Origin: Comamonadaceae bacterium UBA2121
GTDB lineage: Bacteria; Pseudomonadota; Gammaproteobacteria; Burkholderiales; Burkholderiaceae_C
NCBI GenBank assembly: GCA_002331385.1
Contig: DCYB01000010.1
Location: 421,322-485,321 of the forward strand
Direction of reading: 5' to 3'
Length of the DNA: 64,000 nt
Part shown: positions 57,557 to 64,000 of the stretch, piece after piece
Layout: each line of letters opens with the position of its first letter
Numbering within the stretch: the stretch's first letter is position 1
Notes under the pieces: generated by a model
What the model saw: only the letters and a program-made list of their open reading frames with translations
What the model was told of the DNA's origin: nothing
Databases searched by the model: none
Program-made: the position numbers and the translations under genes

Positions 57557-58666
57557 CTACGGAGTCTGCTTGCCGATGGCGGCCAGTGCGAGCTCCAGCC
57601 CGGACAGGAAGGCGTCTTCCAGCCGGTGGCCCAGACACCAGTCGCCGCACAGACCGAGTTGCGCGCCACTGTCCCACAGTGCGGGCTTGCCCATCGGCAT
57701 CATGGTGCGGGCGTGGCGCCAGCGGCGCGTTTCGACCAGAGTGGGGGTGGCGTGGATGCCGGTCACTTCCGAGAACGCGCGCATGAGCTTGGCTTGCACG
57801 CGGCCCTTGTCGTCGTTCAGGTGTTCTTTCGACCATTGCGGGCTAGCTTGCACGGTCCAGCGCTCGACCTGCGAGCGGCCGGGCTTGGACGATTCACGCG
57901 CCAGCCACGCAATGCGGTGGTGCGTGCTGCGCGCGGCGTTCCATTGCGGGCCCAGCGTCGTCAGGCCCGGGCGCACGGCGTGGGCAAAGCCGAGCATCAA
58001 GGTCCAGCAAGGGGCCATCTCGACGTTGTTCAGCGTGTCTTCCCATGGCGTCTGGTGCTCGCCCAGAATGGCCTGGGCAACCGGCGCCGGAACGGCCAGC
58101 AGCACCGCGTCGAAACCGGCAAAGATCTGTGATCCGCCGTCGGCGGTTTCGGCGTGCAACTGCCATTGCTCGGGCGAGAGCGCGTCGCGCTCGATTCGTG
58201 CGATGGGCGTGTTCACCAGCAACTGGCCGTTTCTGGCAAGCGGTGCAGCCCATGCCTTGACCAGCGCGTCCATGCCGGGCGTGGCGACCCAGTGGCGCTC
58301 GCCCGGCGGCGGTGCGGCGGCGACGACGCGGCCTGCCTCGTCGAGCACGCGCACGGTGTTCACGCTCCAGGCGCGGCACAGGCCGGGCACGGTGGCGAGC
58401 GCCGTCTCAAAGCGCTGGTCGCGCACGGTGAAATACTGGGCTCCGGCATCAAATCCACCGCACACAGAATCAACAATGGCGGTGCGCCCCGCCGCATCGC
58501 CATGTTGCTCGAAAACCGTGACATCGTGTCCGGCCTGTGCCAGCGTTCGCGCGCACGCGATGCCGGACATGCCAGCGCCGATGACGGCAAATCGTTTGGG
58601 TTTGGAGCGCACGCCGCCTGCGGGGCGTTGCTCGGATGCGGAATTCCTTGAAGAACTTGCTTGCAT
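57557..58666 (-). CDS. Renalase-like FAD-dependent oxidoreductase
   Basis: This 369-aa flavoprotein has the FAD motif FAVIGAGMSGIACARTLAQ followed by VTVFEQHGDAAGRTA near the N-terminus. Substrate-domain motifs GFDAGAQYFTVRD and the late LGLCGDWCLGHRLEDAFLSG are typical of the bacterial renalase-like family. The first 25 residues are low-complexity. It is predicted to oxidise a small cyclic substrate with NAD(P)H/oxygen, but the true substrate is unknown. It stands alone between gluQ and a LysR gene. Confidence 0.83.
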   Translation of the reverse strand: MQASSSRNSASEQRPAGGVRSKPKRFAVIGAGMSGIACARTLAQAGHDVTVFEQHGDAAGRTAIVDSVCGGFDAGAQYFTVRDQRFETALATVPGLCRAWSVNTVRVLDEAGRVVAAAPPPGERHWVATPGMDALVKAWAAPLARNGQLLVNTPIARIERDALSPEQWQLHAETADGGSQIFAGFDAVLLAVPAPVAQAILGEHQTPWEDTLNNVEMAPCWTLMLGFAHAVRPGLTTLGPQWNAARSTHHRIAWLARESSKPGRSQVERWTVQASPQWSKEHLNDDKGRVQAKLMRAFSEVTGIHATPTLVETRRWRHARTMMPMGKPALWDSGAQLGLCGDWCLGHRLEDAFLSGLELALAAIGKQTP

Positions 58667-58840
58667 GACGGGCCCAGTCGTTAAAAGTTGGAGTGCCGCG
58701 AAGATGGGCTGTACCGGACGTGGCTTCCTGATGGCACGAGCGCCATCAAGCTGTCATCGGGATGGGGCACAGATATTTTCAGCAGTGGCACATTTTCAAC
58801 ACTCTACACGGCTTGTGCGTGCTGTTTGACGTGAGCATGA

Positions 58841-59785
58841 TCAGAAGTGGTGGTGATTTTCCAGAAGAGAGCGTCGCGTGGCCTTGCTGGTGAGTTGCTC
58901 CAGCCACCATTGCAGCGCCCGTCCGGGCGCGTGGGGCGATGCACGACCCCACACGTAGCTCATGCGGATCGTGCGCTGCGGGCGTTGCACGGTGCGCGCG
59001 ACCAAGCGGCCACTGTCCAGATAGGCGCGCACCATGGCCTCGGGCAGAAAGCCCGCGCCCAAGCCGCGCAATTGTGCCTGGATCTTGGCGCTCATCGAGT
59101 CGACGGTCATCACGTCCTGCCCCGGAAGAATGCCCATGCTGACGTTGGTGCGCTGGGCCGAGTCGGCCACGGCAATCATGCGATGCTCGCGCAGCACCGA
59201 ATCGCTGAGCGGCTCGGGCAGTTTGGCAAGCGGATGGTGCGGCGCCACGACGAAGACGAAGGGCAACTCGCCGATGAGCGCGCTCTGGAGCCCGGCCACG
59301 CTGGGCGTGTCGATGGCGACACCGATGGCCAGATCGGCCTGGCCGGAGGTCAGCGCCTCCAGCGTGCCGCTCAGAATGCCGTCGGTGAACTTCAGCCGCG
59401 TGGGCGGTGTGGGCTGGATGGCGTAGAACGCGTCGGCTAGCTCCAGCATGGTGCCCGTCGAGATCACCTGATCGACGCTGATGGTGAGCTGCGGCTCCCA
59501 GCCCGTCGCCACTCGGCGCACATGGTGCGCGATGGCGTCCACGTCTTCCAGCAAGCGCGCGCCTTCGCGCAGCAGTTCCGCGCCCGCTTCGGTGGGCTGG
59601 GCCTGGCGTGCGCTGCGGTCGAACAGCAGCACGTCGAGCGCGTCCTCGATCTGGCGCACGCGGTAGGTGAGGGCGCTGGGTACCAGCCCCAGTTCGCGCG
59701 CGGCAGCGGCAAAGCTGCCGGTGCGGGCGATCAATTGCAGCATGGCGAGGTTTTCAGGCGTCAGGGCGTCCCGGGCGTTTTGCAT
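58841..59785 (-). CDS. LysR-family regulator, divergent from pirin
   Basis: This 314-aa LysR protein has the HTH LTPENLAMLQLIARTGSFAAA with PSALTYRVRQIEDAL, then an effector domain with ADLAIGVAIDTPSVAG and GAGFLPEAMVRAYLDSG. It is divergent from the pirin gene, and this arrangement is a common LysR/pirin pair. A candidate binding repeat is 17 nt upstream of its start. The effector is unknown. Confidence 0.88.
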   Translation of the reverse strand: MQNARDALTPENLAMLQLIARTGSFAAAARELGLVPSALTYRVRQIEDALDVLLFDRSARQAQPTEAGAELLREGARLLEDVDAIAHHVRRVATGWEPQLTISVDQVISTGTMLELADAFYAIQPTPPTRLKFTDGILSGTLEALTSGQADLAIGVAIDTPSVAGLQSALIGELPFVFVVAPHHPLAKLPEPLSDSVLREHRMIAVADSAQRTNVSMGILPGQDVMTVDSMSAKIQAQLRGLGAGFLPEAMVRAYLDSGRLVARTVQRPQRTIRMSYVWGRASPHAPGRALQWWLEQLTSKATRRSLLENHHHF

Positions 59786-59801
59786 GGTCAGGTGCGTTTA
59801 T

Positions 59802-59816
59802 TTCAATTAATTTGAA
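59802..59816. promoter_or_regulatory. Candidate LysR operator in the lysR-pirin region
   Basis: TTCAA (59802-59806) and TTGAA (59812-59816) are inverted repeats with a TTAAT spacer. T59803-N11-A59815 matches the LysR-box form T-N11-A. It sits 17 nt from the lysR start and about 100 nt from pirin. Confidence 0.5.
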
Positions 59817-59915
59817 TCATGCCTTCAACCCCATTGGTCTTTGATAGGGGTGTCCCCAAATACAGTGGAGTCATCGGGTTTCACCCCGCAACGCACTGAC
59901 TGGAAGGGATTCATC

Positions 59916-60617
59916 ATGCTGACAATTCGCCCCTCGAATGAACGTGGCCTGGCCGATCATGGCTGGTTGAAGTCGCGCCACAGCTTTTCTTTTGCCGATT
60001 ACTACGACCCACGCCACATGGGCTGGGGCAACCTGCGAGTGATCAACGAAGACCGCATCGCCCCCGGCACGGGCTTTGGCACGCACGGCCACCGTGACAT
60101 GGAAATCATCAGCTACGTGCTGTCGGGCAATCTCGCCCACAAGGACAGCATGGGCAACGTCAAGGGCATTCCGCCCGGTGACGTGCAGCGCATGAGCGCC
60201 GGCACGGGCGTGCGCCATAGCGAGTTCAATCACGCTGAAGGGCAGACCACGCACTTCTTGCAGATCTGGATCGAGCCGAACGAAGTCGGCGTGCCACCCG
60301 GCTACGAGCAAATCACCGTGCCGGAGGACCTCAAGCGCGGTCGCCTGCGTCTGGTGGCATCACCTGAAGGTGGCGAAGGTGTCGTGAGCATCCACGCCGA
60401 TGCGCGCATGTACGCTGGCCTGTTCAACGGGGCCGAGCACGCCGAGTTGCGCATTGACCCCGCCCGCAAGGCCTATGTGCATCTGGTGCGCGGCGAACTG
60501 AAGGTGAACGGCACGGCCCTCAAGGAAGGCGACGCGGCGCTGTTGAAAGACGAGTCGGATATCCAGCTCACCGACGGCAAGGATGCCGAGGTGCTGGTGT
60601 TCGATCTGCAGGCCTGA
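59916..60617 (+). CDS. Pirin family protein
   Basis: This 233-aa bicupin protein starts MLTIRPSNERGLADHGWLKS. The metal site in the N-terminal cupin is FGTHGHRDMEIISYVLSG (His pair and Glu), with SEFNHAEGQTTHFLQIWI completing it. Such pirins can be quercetin 2,3-dioxygenases or redox sensors. The ATG at 59916 follows GGAAGG; upstream residues in the frame are noise. It is likely regulated by the divergent LysR gene. Confidence 0.9.
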   Translation: MLTIRPSNERGLADHGWLKSRHSFSFADYYDPRHMGWGNLRVINEDRIAPGTGFGTHGHRDMEIISYVLSGNLAHKDSMGNVKGIPPGDVQRMSAGTGVRHSEFNHAEGQTTHFLQIWIEPNEVGVPPGYEQITVPEDLKRGRLRLVASPEGGEGVVSIHADARMYAGLFNGAEHAELRIDPARKAYVHLVRGELKVNGTALKEGDAALLKDESDIQLTDGKDAEVLVFDLQA

Positions 60618-60648
60618 GCGGTTTGCGTGTGCCGGATCCGTGCGGGAA

Positions 60649-61404
60649 TCAACCGCCCGGATTCGGATTCGCGGAGCGCTTCCATTCGCCCTGCACGAGC
60701 AATTCGTGCGGCAGGAAGCGCGCCTTGTAATTCATCTTCGGGCTTTGCTCGATCCAGTAGCCCAGATACACGTGCGGCAGACCGAGCGAGCGCGCTTGCT
60801 GGATCTGCCATTGCACGTTGTAGGTGCCGTAGCTGGACTTGTCCTCGGGTTCATAGAACGTGTAGACGGCGGAGATGCCATCGTCCAGCACGTCCAGGAT
60901 CGACACCATCTTGAGCGCGCCGGGCGAACCGTCGGCATTCGTTTCACGAAACTCCACGAGGCGCGAATTCACGCGGCTTTGCAGCAGGAACTGGGTGTAC
61001 TGGTCGATGCTGTCGTGGTCCATGCCGCCACCGGAATGGCGCGCATTCTGGTAGCGCAAGTAGAGCTGATAGTGCTCCGGCAAATAGCACAGGCGCAACA
61101 CACGCGCCTGCAAGTTGGCATGCTGCTTGAACGCGCGGCGCTGGCTGCGGTCGGGCTTGAACTCGTTCACCAGCACACGCAATGGCGTACAGGCCTGGCA
61201 GCCATCGCAATAGGGTCGGTAGGTGAACATGCCGCTGCGGCGAAAACCGCGCGCGACCAGATCGGAATAGACGCTGTTGTGAATCAGGTGACTGGGAGTG
61301 GCGACCTGGGAGCGCGCAAGCCGCCCGGGCAGGTAACTGCACGAGTAAGGCGCTGTCGCGTAAAACTGCAGCGACTGCAGCGGCAGGTCGTTTAACTGTG
61401 TCAC
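60649..61404 (-). CDS. bpt: Aspartate/glutamate leucyltransferase (N-degron pathway)
   Basis: This 251-aa member of the ATE1-like family transfers Leu from tRNA to N-terminal Asp/Glu of proteins, marking them for ClpAP via ClpS. It shows CSYLPGRLARSQVATP, YRPYCDGCQACTPLRVLV (the cysteine cluster) and the late LGYWIEQSPKMNYKARF. The start is a GTG (61404) that overlaps the aat stop by 4 nt, so the two N-degron transferases are translationally coupled. Confidence 0.93.
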   Translation of the reverse strand: MTQLNDLPLQSLQFYATAPYSCSYLPGRLARSQVATPSHLIHNSVYSDLVARGFRRSGMFTYRPYCDGCQACTPLRVLVNEFKPDRSQRRAFKQHANLQARVLRLCYLPEHYQLYLRYQNARHSGGGMDHDSIDQYTQFLLQSRVNSRLVEFRETNADGSPGALKMVSILDVLDDGISAVYTFYEPEDKSSYGTYNVQWQIQQARSLGLPHVYLGYWIEQSPKMNYKARFLPHELLVQGEWKRSANPNPGG

Positions 61405-62153
61405 TCAGATGGTAAGGAAAGCAACAATTGATCCCAGTATACGGGCTTGAAGTTCCATTCGAGCGCGTCGAGCATGCGGGCTTCCTGCACTTGACGCAGG
61501 AAGACTTCGCGGGAAATCTCCCGCGCACCCAGTGATGCGAGATGGCCCGTGTTCTGCTGGCAATCGATCATGCGCACGCCTTGCGCGCGGCACAGACTGA
61601 CCAGCGCGGCCAGCGCCACCTTAGAGGCATCGCTGGCGTGTGAGAACATGGATTCGCCAAACACAGCCCGGCCGATGCCGATGCAGTACAGGCCGCCTAC
61701 CAGCACGCCGTCTACCCAGGTCTCCACGCTGTGCGCCACACCAGCGTCGTGCAGTTGCTCATAGGCCTCGATCATGGCGGGAACGATCCAGGTGCCATTT
61801 TGCGCATGGCGCGGCGCACTGGAGCAGGCGTTGATGACGGCGCTGAAGTCGCTGTCGATGCGCACCTCGCACGACGGCAAGGTACGAAAGCGCTTGATGG
61901 TTTTGCGCAGTGACCGGTGCAGTCTGAATTCGTCCACGTGCAGCACCATGCGCGGATCGGGACTCCACCACAGGATGGGCTGCCCCTGGCTGAACCACGG
62001 AAAGATGCCGTTGGCATAGGCCGCCTTGAGGCGCCACACCTCCAGCGTCGCGCCCGCCGCCAGCAGGCCGGGCGCGGGAGAGTCGTGGTCCCAGGTCAGG
62101 TCGGTTGGGGGGAACGGATCGTCGGCATCAAGCCAGGGCAGCGAAGTGGTCAT
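61401..62153 (-). CDS. aat: Leucyl/phenylalanyl-tRNA-protein transferase
   Basis: This 250-aa enzyme adds Leu or Phe to N-terminal Lys/Arg. The family features are GLLAAGATLEVWRLKAAYANG, FPWFSQGQPILWWSPDPR, the catalytic-region SVETWVDGVLVGGLYCIGIG and FGESMFSHASDASKVALAAL. It is the first gene of a two-gene unit with bpt, together covering the bacterial N-degron tagging reactions. Confidence 0.95.
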   Translation of the reverse strand: MTTSLPWLDADDPFPPTDLTWDHDSPAPGLLAAGATLEVWRLKAAYANGIFPWFSQGQPILWWSPDPRMVLHVDEFRLHRSLRKTIKRFRTLPSCEVRIDSDFSAVINACSSAPRHAQNGTWIVPAMIEAYEQLHDAGVAHSVETWVDGVLVGGLYCIGIGRAVFGESMFSHASDASKVALAALVSLCRAQGVRMIDCQQNTGHLASLGAREISREVFLRQVQEARMLDALEWNFKPVYWDQLLLSLPSE

Positions 62154-62253
62154 GAAGGCGCAAGAGAAAGGCCGGCAAGCGGCAATATCGTCTCCATGCT
62201 ACAGCCAACTGGGGCATTGATTGCGAATCTCCGCCGCGTTGGCGGTCAATGCG

Positions 62254-62281
62254 CCGCACCTGCCCGCAAAGGCAGGTGCGG
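62254..62281 (-). other. Stem-loop after yggL
   Basis: CCGCACCTGCC (62254-62264) and GGCAGGTGCGG (62271-62281) form a perfect 11-bp stem with loop CGCAAA, just beyond the yggL stop on the minus strand. There is no T-run, so it may stabilise or weakly terminate the transcript. Confidence 0.55.
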
Positions 62282-62288
62282 GTGTGGA

Positions 62289-62627
62289 TCAATCCACCAC
62301 GTACCAGGCGTCCTGCAGCGGGCCGACGTTGACGGTCGCGCCCTTGACGTTCTGCTGGAGCCATTCCTGCACGGCAGTGCGGTCCTCTTCGGTGGTTGAG
62401 CCACGCGGGAATGCAGTGACGAAGCCTTCGCGCACCCAACCGCCGAGCACGAGGTTGCGCGGCATGATGAGTTCCAGCAGGAACTTCTCCACGATGGCTT
62501 CCTGTTCGTCGTCGGGCAGCGGCTTGTCCAGCGTCACTTCGTACTCGAAGCCGAGTTCCTGAAACTCGTCGATGCGCATTTTCTTGCGAAGACGGCGGCT
62601 GCGCTGGCGCTTTGGGGGCAATGACAT
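62289..62627 (-). CDS. yggL: YggL family ribosome-associated protein (DUF469)
   Basis: This 112-aa protein has a basic N-terminus (PPKRQRSRRLRKKMRIDEFQE), then the family pieces FEYEVTLDKPLPDDEQEAIV and LVLGGWVREGFVTAFPRG. YggL binds the large ribosomal subunit in E. coli according to published work, but its role is not settled. The ATG at 62627 is used. Confidence 0.9.
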   Translation of the reverse strand: MSLPPKRQRSRRLRKKMRIDEFQELGFEYEVTLDKPLPDDEQEAIVEKFLLELIMPRNLVLGGWVREGFVTAFPRGSTTEEDRTAVQEWLQQNVKGATVNVGPLQDAWYVVD

Positions 62628-62702
62628 GGAATGGGATTTGACAGTTCTGTGAAGGCGCTACTGTACGCCAACGCCGAAGGCCGAGCGCGCAGGCGCCGGA
62701 TT

Positions 62703-63086
62703 TCAGCGCAGCGGCGTGCGAGACAGGCGCTTGGCGTTGCTCACGGCCTTGCGGTGAATGGGAGAGACAGCGCGCGAGGAGATTTTCTCCAGCTTGCGCG
62801 GCGTGCGCGCCAGCAGGCTCGTCACGGCAGCGGGGCCGCTGAACATGGCGAACATCAGCGATTGCTGCGACTTGGCGATGTCCATGCACAACGTCCACCA
62901 CGATTGCGCGAAGGCAATCTGCTTTTCCACGATCATGCTGGTGAACTCTTTCTGGTCACGGCGCGATGGGTTGGTGGGGGACGCGAGCGCCATGCGCGTG
63001 AGACGATGGGCGATCACTTGTGGTGCGGCGCTGCTCAGCTCCATGAGCTGACGGCTGGTGGATGGGGTCTTACGGGTGCGGGGCAT
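62703..63086 (-). CDS. Polyhydroxyalkanoate granule-associated phasin
   Basis: This 127-aa basic, helix-rich protein has QLMELSSAAPQVIAHRLTRM, FTSMIVEKQIAFAQSWWTLC and FAMFSGPAAVTSLLARTPRK, the pattern of a small phasin-like PHA granule protein. It should coat PHA storage granules. No phaC/phaA genes are in the window. The ATG at 63086 is favoured over an upstream start because upstream residues look unrelated. Confidence 0.75.
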   Translation of the reverse strand: MPRTRKTPSTSRQLMELSSAAPQVIAHRLTRMALASPTNPSRRDQKEFTSMIVEKQIAFAQSWWTLCMDIAKSQQSLMFAMFSGPAAVTSLLARTPRKLEKISSRAVSPIHRKAVSNAKRLSRTPLR

Positions 63087-63257
63087 GGAATGAATCCTTC
63101 CTGTTCTGCCATCGGGGTGAGAGGCAGTTGTGGCTCGGATCCTCCGCACTCACCGGATCGACGCTGGCGCAGAGAACCCGCGGATTTTCCCGCAGTCGCA
63201 GGATTTGCGCTTGCCGTGCGCAAACAACCTTCTGTAGGCCGTGCCCGATGCTTGCTG

Positions 63258-63878
63258 TCAGGTCGTCTGTTTACGGCAGTAGCAGTAGATGAACTTCTGC
63301 TGGGTGCCAAAGGGCGTGTCGTGCAATTCGCGCTCGCTGCGCAGCAACTCGAAGGGGGCACCAAATTCGTCATGCAACTCGTTGGCGGAATAACGCATGA
63401 CGGGCAAGCCGCTGCATTGTGTCGGGCCGTCCTCGTCGAAAGTGGCAACGATGACGTGGCCGCCCGGCCTCACGGCGCGCAACACCGCATTCACATAGGC
63501 AATGCGCGCCGCGCGCGTCGTGAGAAAGTGAAACACGGCGCGGTCATGCCACACGTCGTAGGCATGGCGTGGCAATTCAATCCGCGTAATGTCGTCGGCG
63601 ATCCAGAGCATGTCGCGGCCCTTGTCTCCGACACGAGCGCGTGTGGCCGCCAGCGCAGCGTCTGACAGGTCGAGCGCGGTGATGCGCCGATAGCCATGGT
63701 CGAGCAAGTCATCGATGAGGCGCGACGCGCCACTGCCCACGTCGATGATCGATGCATCCAGCCCCACGCCGGTTCCCCGGATCAGGTCCAGCGACAGGGC
63801 CGCATGCTCCTGAAACCAGCTCACGCTCTCGGTTGCTTTCGAGTGATAGACATGTTCCCAGTGATGCTTGCTGTCCAT
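63258..63878 (-). CDS. Class I SAM-dependent methyltransferase
   Basis: This 206-aa Rossmann-fold enzyme has SAM motif I SIIDVGSGASRLIDDLL, acidic TALDLSDAALAATRAR, DDITRIELPRHAYDVWHDRA, and RPGGHVIVATFDEDGP near the strand with the substrate pocket. The substrate is unknown. It has a similar sequence flavour to thiopurine-like or trans-aconitate-type small methyltransferases. The ATG at 63878 is chosen. Confidence 0.82.
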   Translation of the reverse strand: MDSKHHWEHVYHSKATESVSWFQEHAALSLDLIRGTGVGLDASIIDVGSGASRLIDDLLDHGYRRITALDLSDAALAATRARVGDKGRDMLWIADDITRIELPRHAYDVWHDRAVFHFLTTRAARIAYVNAVLRAVRPGGHVIVATFDEDGPTQCSGLPVMRYSANELHDEFGAPFELLRSERELHDTPFGTQQKFIYCYCRKQTT

Positions 63879-63935
63879 GGCAGTCTCCGTTGGATGTGCT
63901 GTGATCGGCCTGCGCGCATGGTACCTCTCCCGACG

Positions 63936-63973
63936 CAAAAAAGGCGGAACCTCTGCGCAAGAGATTCCGCCTT
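63936..63973 (-). terminator. Intrinsic terminator of a gene beyond the right edge
   Basis: AAGGCGGAA (63941-63949) and TTCCGCCTT (63965-63973) pair, and the stem continues inward after a mismatch with CTCT/AGAG. The A-run at 63937-63942 gives T's on the minus strand, so it ends a minus-strand gene lying past base 64000. Confidence 0.85.
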
Positions 63974-64000
63974 GGCATGTTCACCAGTGGCGGGGGGGTG

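Noticed and set aside
1..64000. CRISPR arrays, rRNA operons, insertion sequences, phage or plasmid origins
   Set aside because: I read through both strands and saw no repeat-spacer array, transposase, integrase, rRNA or replication initiator in the window.

Overview
The window looks like chromosomal DNA from a betaproteobacterium of the order Burkholderiales, most likely a Comamonadaceae relative (Comamonas/Delftia/Acidovorax type). This is inferred from the high G+C content, an isc operon running iscR-S-U-A-hscB-A-fdx into dnaQ, a PHA-granule phasin, azurin, a split chromate transporter and the general protein flavour. No database search was possible. Most of the window is ordinary, densely packed housekeeping sequence.

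Layout. 1-8.2 kb: metC end, tesA/ybbA divergent pair, sstT, rlmB, a sirtuin, two half-size chromate transporters, an FAH-family hydrolase and an EmrE-type efflux pump. 8.2-12.8 kb: a GAF protein, a hipBA toxin-antitoxin pair with a perfect palindrome upstream, an orphan lipoamide-dehydrogenase-like flavoprotein and a YigZ protein. 13-21.6 kb: azurin behind an FNR/ANR-like box, a 69-aa orphan, ygiQ, a CSD-DUF1294 fusion, a small HTH protein, an aromatic/aspartate aminotransferase and uvrB. 21.7-28.5 kb: the complete iron-sulfur cluster operon, then dnaQ and two tandem tRNA-Val genes. A strong terminator-like hairpin sits inside the isc operon, directly before hscB.

28.5-46 kb is the most interesting part. 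A truncated PilJ-domain remnant and about 0.9 kb of gene-poor DNA lead into a lone DUF4434-type Tat lipoprotein. Convergent to it is a tightly overlapping minus-strand operon (45097 down to 32102, probably to 30945). It combines three modules that are normally separate: (a) an NfrB-like glycosyltransferase, NfrA-like TPR/beta-barrel porin and BcsB-like periplasmic subunit, which look like a polysaccharide synthase and exporter; (b) an alginate-type acylation relay (MBOAT, two SGNH proteins with intact triads, AlgF-like); and (c) a Dlt-type loading pair (adenylation enzyme plus carrier protein), followed 26 bp later by an acyl-CoA-dehydrogenase-like flavoprotein. The inferred product is a secreted polysaccharide decorated with a carrier-protein-activated amino acid or other acid rather than plain acetate. 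The adenylation enzyme has Gly at the position where Bacillus DltA has the Cys linked to D-/L-alanine selection, so the group may not be D-alanine. A nearly 1-kb AT-richer region without convincing genes lies upstream of the operon.

46-64 kb returns to housekeeping genes: an unknown membrane protein, gabD, alaS, a YfdC-type FNT channel, yeiH/yeiE, a diguanylate cyclase with an intact I-site, trmB, gluQ, a renalase-like flavoprotein, a LysR/pirin divergent pair, the N-degron transferases bpt and aat, yggL, a phasin and a small methyltransferase. Clear intrinsic terminators mark many transcript ends.
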